Source: Solimonas sp040754295 | GTDB lineage: Bacteria > Pseudomonadota > Gammaproteobacteria > Nevskiales > Nevskiaceae | DNA: 14,789 bases | Assembly (NCBI GenBank): GCA_040754295.1 | Contig: JBFMCQ010000085.1 | Location: forward strand, 1 to 14,789 | Direction of reading: 5' to 3' | In this document: piece by piece, positions 6,248 to 13,926 of the stretch | Numbering within the stretch: the first letter of the stretch is position 1 | Layout: every line of letters begins with the position of its first letter | Made by a program: the position numbers and the translations under genes | Notes under the pieces: model-generated | Told to the model about the DNA's origin: nothing | Databases searched by the model: none | What the model saw: the letters and a program-made list of their open reading frames with translations, nothing else

Positions 6248-6516
6248 CGATGGATCACGAAGCCAGGCTCGACGCCCTCGTCCGTCTCGCTCCACTCCAC
6301 GCGCTTGACGCGTGCCGCCGGCGGGCCTTCGTGCAGCCACTGCCGCAGCCGCTCCAGCGCCTCCGGCGCGCCGCGCGCACAGCCTTCGACCGCGCCGTCG
6401 GCGCAGTTGCGCACCCAGCCGTCGAGGCCGAGGCGCCGCGCCGTATCGACCGTCGACTGACGGAAGAACACGCCTTGCACGCGGCCGTTCACCCTGAAGC
6501 GATATGATGCGGACAT
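6244..6516 (-). CDS. acyP: Acylphosphatase
   Basis: The 90-residue product has the usual acylphosphatase length and motifs. GRVQGVFFR (11-19) forms the phosphate loop, with Arg19 as the phosphate-binding residue. WVRN (34-37) gives the catalytic Asn37, 18 residues on, as in known enzymes. It hydrolyses carboxyl-phosphate bonds such as acetyl phosphate in the cytoplasm; its physiological role in bacteria is not well settled. The ATG at 6516 is chosen because MSASYRFRVNGRVQG aligns with the family start; the frame is open far upstream without resemblance to anything. It is divergent from the next gene with only 31 bp between the starts. Confidence 0.94.
   Translation of the reverse strand: MSASYRFRVNGRVQGVFFRQSTVDTARRLGLDGWVRNCADGAVEGCARGAPEALERLRQWLHEGPPAARVKRVEWSETDEGVEPGFVIHR
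6503..6508 (+). promoter_or_regulatory. Candidate -10 element inside the start of acyP
   Basis: TATGAT (6503-6508) matches the -10 consensus at 5 of 6 positions and stands 39 bp before the ATG at 6548. No good -35 is seen at 16-18 bp; TTGCAC (6475-6480) is 22 bp away. The divergent starts are so close that a plus-strand promoter must lie within acyP. Confidence 0.3.
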
Positions 6517-6547
6517 CTGCCAGCAGCTCCGGAGCCTCAGAGCGCGC

Positions 6548-7222
6548 ATGTTAAAGCGCATCCGCCGCCGCATCAGCCGCATCGCCGCCGCCCGTCCGCG
6601 CAACAGCGCGGCCGGTGAGGAGCGGCTGTCCTTCGCCGCGGAGATTCCGGTCGGCCAGGATCTGCCGCTGTGGCGGGTGCAGCTGCAGATGCTCAGCGAG
6701 CCGCAGGCCGACGGCGAGCACATGCGCCTGCGCGCGCACATCCAGACCAATTTCGCCAGCGCGCTGCGTCCGGCGCTCGATGCGGCGCGCACCAACGAGC
6801 GGCACGCGCTGCACGACGGCAGAAGCACTGCGCTGAAGCTGCGCGAGCGCGCCGGCCAGCTGATCCAGAGCGCGGCACAGCGGGCGCTGCGCGTGCCCGG
6901 CGTGCGCGCGCTCGCCGATCCGCTGCTGCAGCTCGATCTGAATACCTGGATCGAGATCCAGACCTCCACCGCTTCGTTGGCGCAGGGCAGCCATGCACTG
7001 CTGCCGCAGGCCGAGAAGCTCGCGGCGCTCGGCATCGTGCCCAGGCGCGCCGCCGACGAGCCGGTCGCGGAGTCCTGGGCCGGCGAGGCGCCGGACGGCT
7101 TCGCGCAGGTGTCGGTCGTGCAGATCGACAAGCGCCACCTGCCCGAGCGCCTGCGCCGCAGCCTCGGCGAGCGCCCGTTCTCGCTCGCCGCGGCGATCGT
7201 CAACACCGCGCAGCAGAAGTAA
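6548..7222 (+). CDS. Hypothetical protein of unknown function
   Basis: I do not recognise this 224-residue protein. The first 20 residues are strongly basic (MLKRIRRRISRIAAARPR), which might bind nucleic acid or acidic lipid head groups, but there is no signal peptide or membrane helix. The middle is amphipathic and Gln/Leu-rich, with little Cys (none seen) and a run of short helical-looking segments. The end, ERPFSLAAAIVNTAQQK, is mildly hydrophobic. The ATG at 6548 has GGAG about 13 bases upstream, a loose fit. Its stop codon lies one base before the TTG start of the MATE gene, so the two are probably co-translated. Codon use looks like its neighbours, with third-position G/C, which supports a real gene. 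Confidence 0.7.
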   Translation: MLKRIRRRISRIAAARPRNSAAGEERLSFAAEIPVGQDLPLWRVQLQMLSEPQADGEHMRLRAHIQTNFASALRPALDAARTNERHALHDGRSTALKLRERAGQLIQSAAQRALRVPGVRALADPLLQLDLNTWIEIQTSTASLAQGSHALLPQAEKLAALGIVPRRAADEPVAESWAGEAPDGFAQVSVVQIDKRHLPERLRRSLGERPFSLAAAIVNTAQQK

Positions 7223-7223
7223 C

Positions 7224-8546
7224 TTGGACCCGCAGCGCAGGCGCGAGGTGCTGGCGCTGTCGCTGCCGATCCTCGGCGGCATGGCGTCGCAGAATCTGCT
7301 GAATCTGGTCGACGCGTGGATGGTCGGTGCGCTCGGCCCCGCCGCGCTCGCGGCGACCGGGCTCAGCGGCTTCCTCAACTTCATGGCGGTGGCCTTCATC
7401 ACCGGCTTCTCGCCGGCGGTGCAGGCGATCGCCGCGCGGCGCATCGGCGAAGGCCGCAGCGACGAGGCCGCGGCCCCGCTCAACGGCGGCCTGTTGCTGT
7501 CGCTCGCAATCGGTCTGCCGCTGTCGCTGATCCTGATCCTGGCGACGCCGTGGATCTTCGAGGCGCTGGTCGACGATCCCGCCGTCGTGCGTGAAGGCGT
7601 GCCCTACCTGCAGTGGCGCCTCGTCGCCGTCGCCGCAGTGGGCATGAACTTCGCGTTCCGCGGCTACTGGAGCGCCGCGCGGCTCACGCGCTACTACATG
7701 CGCACGCTGGTGACGATGCATGTCCTCAACGTGGTTTTCAGCTATACGCTGATCCACGGCCTCTACGGCCTGCCGCGCATGGGCACCGCCGGCGCCGGCC
7801 TGGGCACGACGCTGGCGATCCTCGTCGGCACCGGGCTCTATTTCAGCCTGGGCTTCAAGCATGCGCGGGCGCAGGGCTTCCTCGTGCGCCGACCGGCGCC
7901 GGCGCAGTTCCGCAGCCTGCTGCGCATCGGACTGCCGTCGTCGGTGCAGCAGCTGCTGTTCTCGTCCGGCTTCGCCGTGCTGTTCTGGATCGTCGGTCAG
8001 GTCGGCACGCGGGAGCTCGCTGTCGCCAACGTGCTGACGACGATCACGCTCACCGCGGTGCTGCCCGGCATCGCGCTCGGCATCGCCGCGGCGACGCTCA
8101 GCGCTCAGGCGCTCGGACGCCAGGACGCCGACGACGCGCATCGCTGGAGCTGGGACGTCTATCGGGTCGGCGTCTGGATCTTCGCTGCCGTCGCGATGCC
8201 GATGCTGCTGGCGACGCGTCCGCTGCTGGCGCTGTTCCTGCGCGATCCCGTGCTGGTCGAGCTCGGCGTGCTGCCGCTGCGCCTGATCGGCGCCTCGATC
8301 CTGCTCGACGGTCTGGGCCTGATCATGATGCAGGCGCTGCTCGGTGTCGGCGCCTCGCGCCTCGTCATGATCGTCGCCACCGGCCTGCAATGGGGGGTCT
8401 TCCTGCCGCTGGCCTGGATCCTCGGCCCGGCCTTGGGCCTCGGCCTCACCGCGATCTGGATCGCGATGGGCGGCTACCGCATCGTCCAGGCCGCGATCTT
8501 CATCGCCGCCTGGGAGCGGCGCGACTGGGTGCGCATTCGCGTCTGA
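7224..8546 (+). CDS. MATE-family multidrug/cation exporter
   Basis: The product of about 440 residues is a polytopic inner-membrane protein with roughly twelve hydrophobic segments, the MATE number. It opens with LSLPILGGMASQNLLNLVDAW and repeats a similar pattern in the second half (LRIGLPSSVQQLLFSSG), as expected for the duplicated six-helix fold. MATE proteins export organic cations, drugs or other small molecules using a Na+ or H+ gradient; the substrate cannot be read here. The start is taken as TTG at 7224, one base after the preceding stop, because the next Met (near 7281) would cut into the first membrane helix. Translational coupling to the hypothetical gene is likely. It ends 10 bp from the convergent MFS gene. 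Confidence 0.9.
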   Translation: MDPQRRREVLALSLPILGGMASQNLLNLVDAWMVGALGPAALAATGLSGFLNFMAVAFITGFSPAVQAIAARRIGEGRSDEAAAPLNGGLLLSLAIGLPLSLILILATPWIFEALVDDPAVVREGVPYLQWRLVAVAAVGMNFAFRGYWSAARLTRYYMRTLVTMHVLNVVFSYTLIHGLYGLPRMGTAGAGLGTTLAILVGTGLYFSLGFKHARAQGFLVRRPAPAQFRSLLRIGLPSSVQQLLFSSGFAVLFWIVGQVGTRELAVANVLTTITLTAVLPGIALGIAAATLSAQALGRQDADDAHRWSWDVYRVGVWIFAAVAMPMLLATRPLLALFLRDPVLVELGVLPLRLIGASILLDGLGLIMMQALLGVGASRLVMIVATGLQWGVFLPLAWILGPALGLGLTAIWIAMGGYRIVQAAIFIAAWERRDWVRIRV

Positions 8547-8560
8547 GCGCTGCGGCTCAG
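8543..8560. terminator. Small hairpin formed by two convergent stop codons
   Basis: CTGAGC (8543-8548) pairs with GCTCAG (8555-8560) around a 6-nt loop. The arms contain the TGA of the MATE gene and, on the other strand, the TGA of the MFS gene. No T-run follows, so termination would be weak or Rho-dependent. Confidence 0.35.
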
Positions 8561-9801
8561 GCGTGATGCACCAGCTTCACGCCGAACAACTCGCGCGAGC
8601 GGCGCCATACCGCACCGACGATCGCGAGCGTCATCACGCCGCCGAAGACCACGGACGGCACCGTGCCGAGCAGGCGCGCGGCGACACCGGATTCGAACGC
8701 GCCGAGCTCGTTCGAGGAGCTGACGAAGATGCTGTTGACGGATTGCACGCGCCCGCGCAGATGATCGGGCGGGACGACCTGCAGGATCGTCTGGCGGATG
8801 ACGACGCTGATGCTGTCGAACGCACCGGTGAGAAACAGCGCGAGCACCGACAGCCACATGCGCTCGGACAGCGCGAAGACCAGCGTGGCCACGCCGAAGC
8901 CGACGACCGCGAGCAGCAGGTTGCGCCAGGCCTTGCGCGTCGGCGGATGCCACGCGCAGATCAGAATCGTCAGCATCGCGCCGACCGCCGGTGCGCTGCG
9001 CAGTACGCCCAGGCCTTGCGGACCGACTTTCAGGATATCCTCGGCGAACACCGGCAGGATCGCGACCACGCCGCCGAACAGCACCGAGAACATGTCCAGC
9101 GAAATCGCGTAGAGGATGATGCGCGTGCGCCGCACATAGGACAGACCCTCGCGCAACGACTGCCAGAGCCGCGCCTGCGCGCCGGGCTCGACCGGCACCG
9201 GGCGCGGCGCGATCGTCGCGACCAGACGCTCGGTGCAGACGATCAGACCCATCGCGATGAACAGCGCGCCGGTCAGGCCGACCGCCGCATAAGCGAAGCC
9301 GGCGGCGACCGGCCCGAGAATCGCGCCGGCCTGCCAGCAGGTGCTCGACCAGGTCGCGGCATTGCCGTAGATCTCGCGCGGCACGAGAAAGGCGCGGAAC
9401 GACGAGGACGTCGGCGACAGCACGCCGCGCGCAAGACCCAGCACCGCGATCGAGAGGTACACGGCCCAGAGCCAGCCGACGTGCCCGAGCGCGTCGCGCG
9501 CGAACGGCCTGGACAGCAGCGCGAGCAGCGCCGAGGCGAGCAGGATCACGCCGAGGCTCGCGCGGATCAGAGCGCGCTTCTCGCGGCGGTCGGCGAGATG
9601 GCCGCCGAACAGCGCCAGGCCGATGAACGGGACCGCCTCGGCGAGACCGATCAGCCCCAGCGACAGCGGGTCGCCGGTGATCCGATAGAGCTCGTAGGCG
9701 AGTGCGATCTGCTGGATCAGCAGCGCGCAGGTCAGCAGGAACGTCCCGCCGATGAGGTTGCGAAATTCGCCGTAGCGGAGGGCTGCGTAGGGGTCGTGCA
9801 A
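8557..9801 (-). CDS. MFS transporter (EntS/MFS_3-like exporter)
   Basis: The 414-residue product is a major facilitator with about twelve membrane segments. A typical MFS loop motif, GGHLADRREKR, lies at 66-76, between the second and third helices. The N-terminus YAALRYGEFRNL and the overall pattern resemble the enterobactin-exporter-like MFS_3 group, which exports small molecules; no substrate can be assigned. The start is TTG at 9801, one base after the TAA of the desaturase gene, with GAGGCGG in the end of that gene as the likely ribosome site, so the two are co-translated. No better start is present before the first helix. It is convergent with the MATE gene. Confidence 0.88.
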   Translation of the reverse strand: MHDPYAALRYGEFRNLIGGTFLLTCALLIQQIALAYELYRITGDPLSLGLIGLAEAVPFIGLALFGGHLADRREKRALIRASLGVILLASALLALLSRPFARDALGHVGWLWAVYLSIAVLGLARGVLSPTSSSFRAFLVPREIYGNAATWSSTCWQAGAILGPVAAGFAYAAVGLTGALFIAMGLIVCTERLVATIAPRPVPVEPGAQARLWQSLREGLSYVRRTRIILYAISLDMFSVLFGGVVAILPVFAEDILKVGPQGLGVLRSAPAVGAMLTILICAWHPPTRKAWRNLLLAVVGFGVATLVFALSERMWLSVLALFLTGAFDSISVVIRQTILQVVPPDHLRGRVQSVNSIFVSSSNELGAFESGVAARLLGTVPSVVFGGVMTLAIVGAVWRRSRELFGVKLVHHA

Positions 9802-9802
9802 C

Positions 9803-10969
9803 TTAGCGGGCCGGCACCGCCTCGAGCCGCATCATCACCGACTGCGCCAGCATCTCGCGGGCGCGAGCGACGATCTCCTCGAGCGCCGGCGTGCGCGCGA
9901 ACTGCCGCCGCGCGCGGCGATAGAGCTGATCGAGGCTCGGCAGCTCCGGGTGCACCAGCTGCGCGATGCGCTCGCGTCCCTGGGCGAGCTGCTCGTTCCA
10001 GCGCGCACGCCACTCGTCGAAGCTGGCGCCGGGATTGAGCTCCGCCCAGCGCTTCTGCATGCGCCGCACGATGCGGTCGGGACAGTACGAGCGCGCGAGC
10101 AGCGCGGCGATGCGGTCCTTCATCTCGGCGGACACCGGGCGCTGCCCGGCGAGCACGTGCGCCGGCGGATCGCGCAGATCGGACACCAGGCCGACGGCTT
10201 TCAGGCCCCGCAGCAGGTAGTAGGTGATGTCGACTTCCCACCAGCGGAAGCCCTGGCGCGCCGACGCCATGTAGTAGTGATGGTTGTTGTGCCAGCCTTC
10301 GCCGAGCGAGAGCAGCGCGAACAACCAGTTGTTGCGCGAATCGTCGCCGGTCAGGTAGCGCTGCTTGCCGAACACGTGCACCAGCGAGTTGATGCAGAAG
10401 GTGCCGTGCCAGAGCAGCACGGTCGACCAGAAGAAGCCGACGACCAGCGCCGACCAGCCGCCGATCAGCCACACCGAAACGCCGAGCACGGTGCCCGGCA
10501 GCCAGTGGTGCTTGTCGAGCCAGCGCAGCTCCGGGTACTTCGTGAATTCGGGAACACGTGCGTAGTCCGCGTGCGCGGCCTGGGCGTTGAAGATCCAGCC
10601 CATGTGCGAGAACCAGAAGCCGTACTGGCGCGGCGAGTGCGAATCCAGCGGCGTGTCGGAGTACTTGTGATGGTCGCGGTGCTTGGCCGCCCACCACAGC
10701 GCACCGGACTGCAGCGAGGACTGCGCCAGCCAGGCGAGCAGAAACTGCATCACGCGCCCGGTCTTGTAGGTGCGGTGCGCGAAGTAGCGGTGATAGCCGG
10801 CAGTGACACCGAACATGCGGATCGCGTACAGCGCGACGCACAGGCCGATATCGGCCCAGGTCACCCCGGTGAAGATCGCACCGAAGCAAGCGAGGTGGAT
10901 GACGACGAAGAGGACCAGCATCGGCCAGCTCGCAGGGTCGATCCTGCGGGAGTTCAGGGGTGCGTGCAT
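9803..10969 (-). CDS. Membrane fatty-acid (delta-9 type) desaturase
   Basis: The 388-residue product has the three histidine boxes of integral-membrane acyl-CoA/acyl-lipid desaturases: HRYFAH (60-65), HRDHH (97-101) and HNNHH (227-231), with hydrophobic helix pairs between them. It introduces a cis double bond, usually at delta-9, at the inner membrane with O2 and an electron donor. About 130 residues follow the last box, mostly charged helix; long tails occur in Pseudomonas DesB-like proteins. The start is ambiguous: ATG at 10969 is chosen, but GTG at 11017 would add 16 residues; neither has a good Shine-Dalgarno. A 12-bp palindrome lies 7 bp before the chosen ATG. The downstream MFS gene is one base away. 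The regiospecificity is inferred. Confidence 0.92.
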   Translation of the reverse strand: MHAPLNSRRIDPASWPMLVLFVVIHLACFGAIFTGVTWADIGLCVALYAIRMFGVTAGYHRYFAHRTYKTGRVMQFLLAWLAQSSLQSGALWWAAKHRDHHKYSDTPLDSHSPRQYGFWFSHMGWIFNAQAAHADYARVPEFTKYPELRWLDKHHWLPGTVLGVSVWLIGGWSALVVGFFWSTVLLWHGTFCINSLVHVFGKQRYLTGDDSRNNWLFALLSLGEGWHNNHHYYMASARQGFRWWEVDITYYLLRGLKAVGLVSDLRDPPAHVLAGQRPVSAEMKDRIAALLARSYCPDRIVRRMQKRWAELNPGASFDEWRARWNEQLAQGRERIAQLVHPELPSLDQLYRRARRQFARTPALEEIVARAREMLAQSVMMRLEAVPAR

Positions 10970-10976
10970 CGAAGTG

Positions 10977-10988
10977 TTCAGATCTGAA
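10977..10988. promoter_or_regulatory. Perfect 12-bp palindrome at the desaturase start
   Basis: TTCAGATCTGAA (10977-10988) reads the same on both strands and is flanked by a direct GAAGTG on each side (10971-10976 and 10986-10991). It lies 7 bp upstream of the ATG at 10969. It may be an operator of a lipid-sensing repressor of the TetR type that controls such desaturases elsewhere, but the sequence does not match a consensus I know. If the GTG at 11017 is used, it lies inside the gene. Confidence 0.35.
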
Positions 10989-11017
10989 GTGAAGCGTGAC
11001 GCGCCGGGATTGTCCAC

Positions 11018-11205
11018 GATCGGCGCCCGCCGCGCGTCGCACTTCCGATGGCCGGAAGCTGCGGGCGGATAGCATGTTACACGAGCGTACGGTCCAGCGT
11101 GCGACTGATGACCTAGGGCAGGTTACGCCGCCAAGCGGCTAGCCCCCGTGGCCGGCTGCTCGTTCGGAATCTCGACGATGCCGTTTCAGGCGGCGACGAG
11201 CCCTC
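11018..11205. other. Intergenic region between prfC and the desaturase gene
   Basis: This gap contains a small inverted repeat, CTTCCG (11042-11047) with CGGAAG (11053-11058), and the leader and promoter of the minus-strand desaturase. On the minus strand TAACAT and GCTATC are possible -10 elements near 11068-11080, with no convincing -35. No T-run hairpin is seen after prfC. I see no RNA gene or further ORF. Confidence 0.3.
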
Positions 11206-12861
11206 TCACCCATGCTCTTTGGTATCGAGGAAGCGCACGTCCGGGTGGCGCTCCTTGGTCATCGACAGGTTGACTGCCGACGAGGCGAGATAGACCAGAT
11301 CGCCGTAGTGGTCCTTCGCCAGCCGCGCCTCGTTCTTGTCGACGAATTCCTTGAGCTTCTTCGGATCGTCGCAGGCGACCCAGCGCGCGGTGTTGACCTG
11401 GACCGGCTCGAACACGCAGTCGACACCGTATTCGTCCTTCAGGCGGTACTGGACGACGTCGAACTGCAGCACGCCGACGGCGCCGAGGATGACGTCGTTG
11501 TTGGCGATCGGCCGGTAGACCTGCGTCGCGCCTTCCTCGGACAGCTGGTCCAGCCCCTTGTTGAGCTGCTTGGCCTTCAGCGGGTCTTTCAGGATCACGC
11601 GGCGGAACAGTTCCGGCGCGAAGTTCGGGACGCCGGTGAAGCGCAGCTCCTCGCCTTCCGAGAACGAGTCGCCGATCGAGATCGTGCCGTGGTTGTGCAG
11701 GCCGATGATGTCGCCCGGGTACGCGGCGTCGACGGTCTCGCGCTCGCTGGCCATGAACGTCAGCGCGTTGGCGATGCGCAGCGGACCCTTGAGGCGCACG
11801 CTGTGCAGCAGCATGCCCTTGCGGTAGACGCCCGAGCAGACGCGCAGGAATGCGACGCGGTCGCGGTGCTTCGGGTCCATGTTCGCCTGGATCTTGAACA
11901 CGAAACCGCTGAACGTGGGTTCATCCGGGCGCACCTCACGCAGATTGCCTGTAGGAGCGGCCCCCGGCCGCGATTCTCGCAGCGCCGCGCCATCGCGGCT
12001 GGGGGCCGCTGCTACAACAACGGCGCTGCGCGGCAGTGGTGGCGGCGCCCACTCGGTGAAGCCGTTGAGCAGCTCGCGGATGCCGAAGTTGTTGATCGCC
12101 GAACCGAAGAACACCGGCGTCAGCTTCGCGGCGCGGTAGGCGTCGAGATCGAACTCGGTGCCGGCCATCTGCAGCAGCTCGATCTCGTCGCGCAGCGTGT
12201 GGTAGATCGCGCCGAAGCGCTCGGCGACCGCCGGGTTCATCAGGCCGTCGATGGTCTCGATGTCGGAGACGCGGTGCTTGTCGCCGGAGTACAGGTAGAA
12301 GCGGTCTTCGAGCAGGTGATAGACGCCCTTGAAGTCGCGGCCCATGCCGACCGGCCAGGTGATCGGCGTGCAGTGCAGGCCCAGCACTTTCTCGACCTCG
12401 TCGAGCAGGTCCAGCGGCGGCCGGCCTTCGCGGTCGAGCTTGTTGACGAAGGTGACGATCGGCGTGTCGCGCAGGCGGCAGACTTCCATCAGCTTGATCG
12501 TGCGCGCCTCGACGCCCTTGGCGGCGTCGATGACCATCAGCGCGGAGTCGACCGCGGTCAGCGTGCGGTAGGTGTCCTCGGAAAAATCCTCGTGGCCCGG
12601 CGTGTCGAGCAGGTTGACGATCTTGCCGTTGTACGGAAACTGCATCACCGAGGTCGTCACCGAGATGCCGCGCTGCTGCTCCAGCGCCATCCAGTCCGAC
12701 GTGGCGTGGCGCGTGGCCTTGCGGCCCTTGACCGTACCGGCGAGCTGGATCGCGCCGCCGAACAGCAGCAGCTTCTCGGTCAACGTGGTCTTGCCCGCGT
12801 CGGGATGGGAGATGATGGCGAACGTACGACGACGCGCCGCCTGTTCGGCGACTGCACTCAT
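11206..12861 (-). CDS. prfC: Peptide chain release factor 3, with an internal REP-encoded insertion
   Basis: RF3 is a cytoplasmic GTPase that removes RF1/RF2 from the ribosome after peptide release. The product is 551 residues. G motifs are present: HPDAGKTT (19-26), DTPGH (86-90) and NKLD (140-143). The RF3-specific segments ANMDPKHRDRVAF and VGVLQFDVVQYRLK follow. E. coli RF3 has 529 residues; the extra 22 match exactly an in-frame REP hairpin that encodes residues 283-304, in the linker after WAPPPLPR and before FSGFVFKIQ. Everything after the insertion is intact, so the protein probably works. The ATG at 12861 is chosen because MSAVAEQAARRRTFAIISHPDAG fits the family and CGGAG precedes it; the frame runs open upstream. 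It is divergent from an esterase gene. Confidence 0.96.
   Translation of the reverse strand: MSAVAEQAARRRTFAIISHPDAGKTTLTEKLLLFGGAIQLAGTVKGRKATRHATSDWMALEQQRGISVTTSVMQFPYNGKIVNLLDTPGHEDFSEDTYRTLTAVDSALMVIDAAKGVEARTIKLMEVCRLRDTPIVTFVNKLDREGRPPLDLLDEVEKVLGLHCTPITWPVGMGRDFKGVYHLLEDRFYLYSGDKHRVSDIETIDGLMNPAVAERFGAIYHTLRDEIELLQMAGTEFDLDAYRAAKLTPVFFGSAINNFGIRELLNGFTEWAPPPLPRSAVVVAAAPSRDGAALRESRPGAAPTGNLREVRPDEPTFSGFVFKIQANMDPKHRDRVAFLRVCSGVYRKGMLLHSVRLKGPLRIANALTFMASERETVDAAYPGDIIGLHNHGTISIGDSFSEGEELRFTGVPNFAPELFRRVILKDPLKAKQLNKGLDQLSEEGATQVYRPIANNDVILGAVGVLQFDVVQYRLKDEYGVDCVFEPVQVNTARWVACDDPKKLKEFVDKNEARLAKDHYGDLVYLASSAVNLSMTKERHPDVRFLDTKEHG
11951..12015. repeat. REP/REPIN-type inverted repeat inside prfC
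   Basis: A 24-bp arm (11951-11974, starting GTAGGAGCGGCCCCCGG) pairs with 11992-12015 at 22 of 24 positions around a 17-nt spacer. The GTAGGAGCGGC...GCCGCGAT form is familiar as an abundant extragenic palindrome of pseudomonads and xanthomonads. Here it lies within a coding sequence. Read on the minus strand it begins exactly at a codon (GTA, Val283) and stays open, ending in Thr304. Confidence 0.9.
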
Positions 12862-12885
12862 TGAACAAGCTCCGGGAGGAAGCGA

Positions 12886-12891
12886 ATTGTA
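12886..12891 (-). promoter_or_regulatory. Candidate -10 element of prfC
   Basis: On the minus strand TACAAT occupies 12891-12886, 24 bp before the prfC ATG, in the 102-bp gap to the divergent esterase gene. The corresponding -35 is poor. A start site near 12880 would give a leader of about 20 nt holding the CGGAG ribosome site. Confidence 0.35.
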
Positions 12892-12963
12892 CCGACAGAC
12901 GGCGAACCGCACAGCGGGCGAGACTCTTTGCCGGCATTCAGCGCGGCCGGGGCCGCTCCACCG

Positions 12964-13917
12964 ATGAAATCCTGGCTCAGACGGCTGGCAGCGGGTTTCG
13001 TTCTTGCGCTGCTCGGCTGCTCCGGCGGCAGCAGCGAGCGCGAAGGCCGCGAGCTCACGCGCAGCGTGCTGGTCGACGGCCGCCTGCACGCGTACGCGCT
13101 GTACATTCCGCCGGATGCCGGTGCGCTGCCGCCAGTGGTTCTCGCGCTGCACGGCGGCGGCAGCAATGTGGCCGGGATGGACGTGCTCACCAGCCTGCAC
13201 GATGCCGCCGACCGCTACGGCTTCGTCTACCTGCGGCCGCAGGGCTACGACCGCGAGCTGCGCGGCATCCGCACCTGGAACGCCGGCAGCTGCTGCGGCG
13301 AGGCCGAGACCGACGGCATCGACCACGTCGCCGTCATCGACGCGATGCTCGACGATGTCGACGAAGTCGTGCGCGTCGACACGCAACGCATCTACGCCAC
13401 CGGCCACTCCAACGGCGGCATGATGGCCTACCGCCTCGCCTGCGAGCTGTCGCACCGGATCGCCGCGATCGCACCCAACGCGGCCTACCTGATGAACCGC
13501 GACTACGACACGCTGCTGCAGCTGCCGGTGTTCGCGTGCCGGCCGGCGCGGACGGTGCCGGTGCTGCACCTGCACGGCCTCGCCGACCGGTGTGCGCCGT
13601 TCGAAGGCGGCCAGAGCCAGGGGCCGGAAGGCGGACAACGCCCGCCGGTGCAGGACAGCATCGACGTCTGGGTATCGAACAACGGCTGCGCGACACCGCC
13701 GGCCGAGACCTATCGCAACGGCGATGCGCGCTGCCTCACGTACTCGGGCTGCAGCGCCGGTGCCGACGTCACGCTATGTACGATCGAAGGCGCCGGCCAC
13801 ACCTGGCCGGGCAGCTCGCGCCTGGCGGTCGAGGGCGTCTGCGGCGGCAGCACGACCGACGATCTGCGCGCCAACGACGCGATCTGGTCGTTCTTCGAGG
13901 ACCACCCGATTCCCTGA
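12964..13917 (+). CDS. Secreted lipoprotein esterase, PHB depolymerase/LpqC type
   Basis: The 317-residue product is an alpha/beta-hydrolase of the LpqC/polyhydroxybutyrate depolymerase-like family, which includes feruloyl and acetyl esterases. A lipoprotein signal (MKSWLRR, hydrophobic stretch, LLGC with Cys19) directs it out of the cytoplasm. ALHGGG (61-66) forms the oxyanion region, GHSNGG places Ser149 as nucleophile, and Asp208 (HGLADRC) and His279 (GAGHTW) complete the triad. Many cysteines (for instance Cys110/111, 210, 242, 257, 263, 272, 293) suggest disulfide bonds, fitting an exported enzyme. The ATG at 12964 is chosen over an open upstream start at 12928 because the signal peptide begins there. 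The substrate is not predictable; family annotation as PHB depolymerase is often misleading. Confidence 0.88.
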   Translation: MKSWLRRLAAGFVLALLGCSGGSSEREGRELTRSVLVDGRLHAYALYIPPDAGALPPVVLALHGGGSNVAGMDVLTSLHDAADRYGFVYLRPQGYDRELRGIRTWNAGSCCGEAETDGIDHVAVIDAMLDDVDEVVRVDTQRIYATGHSNGGMMAYRLACELSHRIAAIAPNAAYLMNRDYDTLLQLPVFACRPARTVPVLHLHGLADRCAPFEGGQSQGPEGGQRPPVQDSIDVWVSNNGCATPPAETYRNGDARCLTYSGCSAGADVTLCTIEGAGHTWPGSSRLAVEGVCGGSTTDDLRANDAIWSFFEDHPIP

Positions 13918-13926
13918 AACCGGCGC

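Noticed and set aside
8563..10038. Long plus-strand open frame opposite the MFS gene
   Set aside because: It is an Arg/Gln/His-rich shadow of the transporter and desaturase genes with no family signal.
11212..12864. Long plus-strand open frame antisense to prfC
   Set aside because: High GC makes stop codons rare on the opposite strand; composition is Arg/Ala/Val/Asp-rich without motifs, while the minus strand encodes clear RF3.
12862..13638. N-terminal extension of prfC on the minus strand to give an 810-residue protein
   Set aside because: The extra part is antisense to the esterase gene and has no RF3 homology; the ATG at 12861 fits the family and has a ribosome site.
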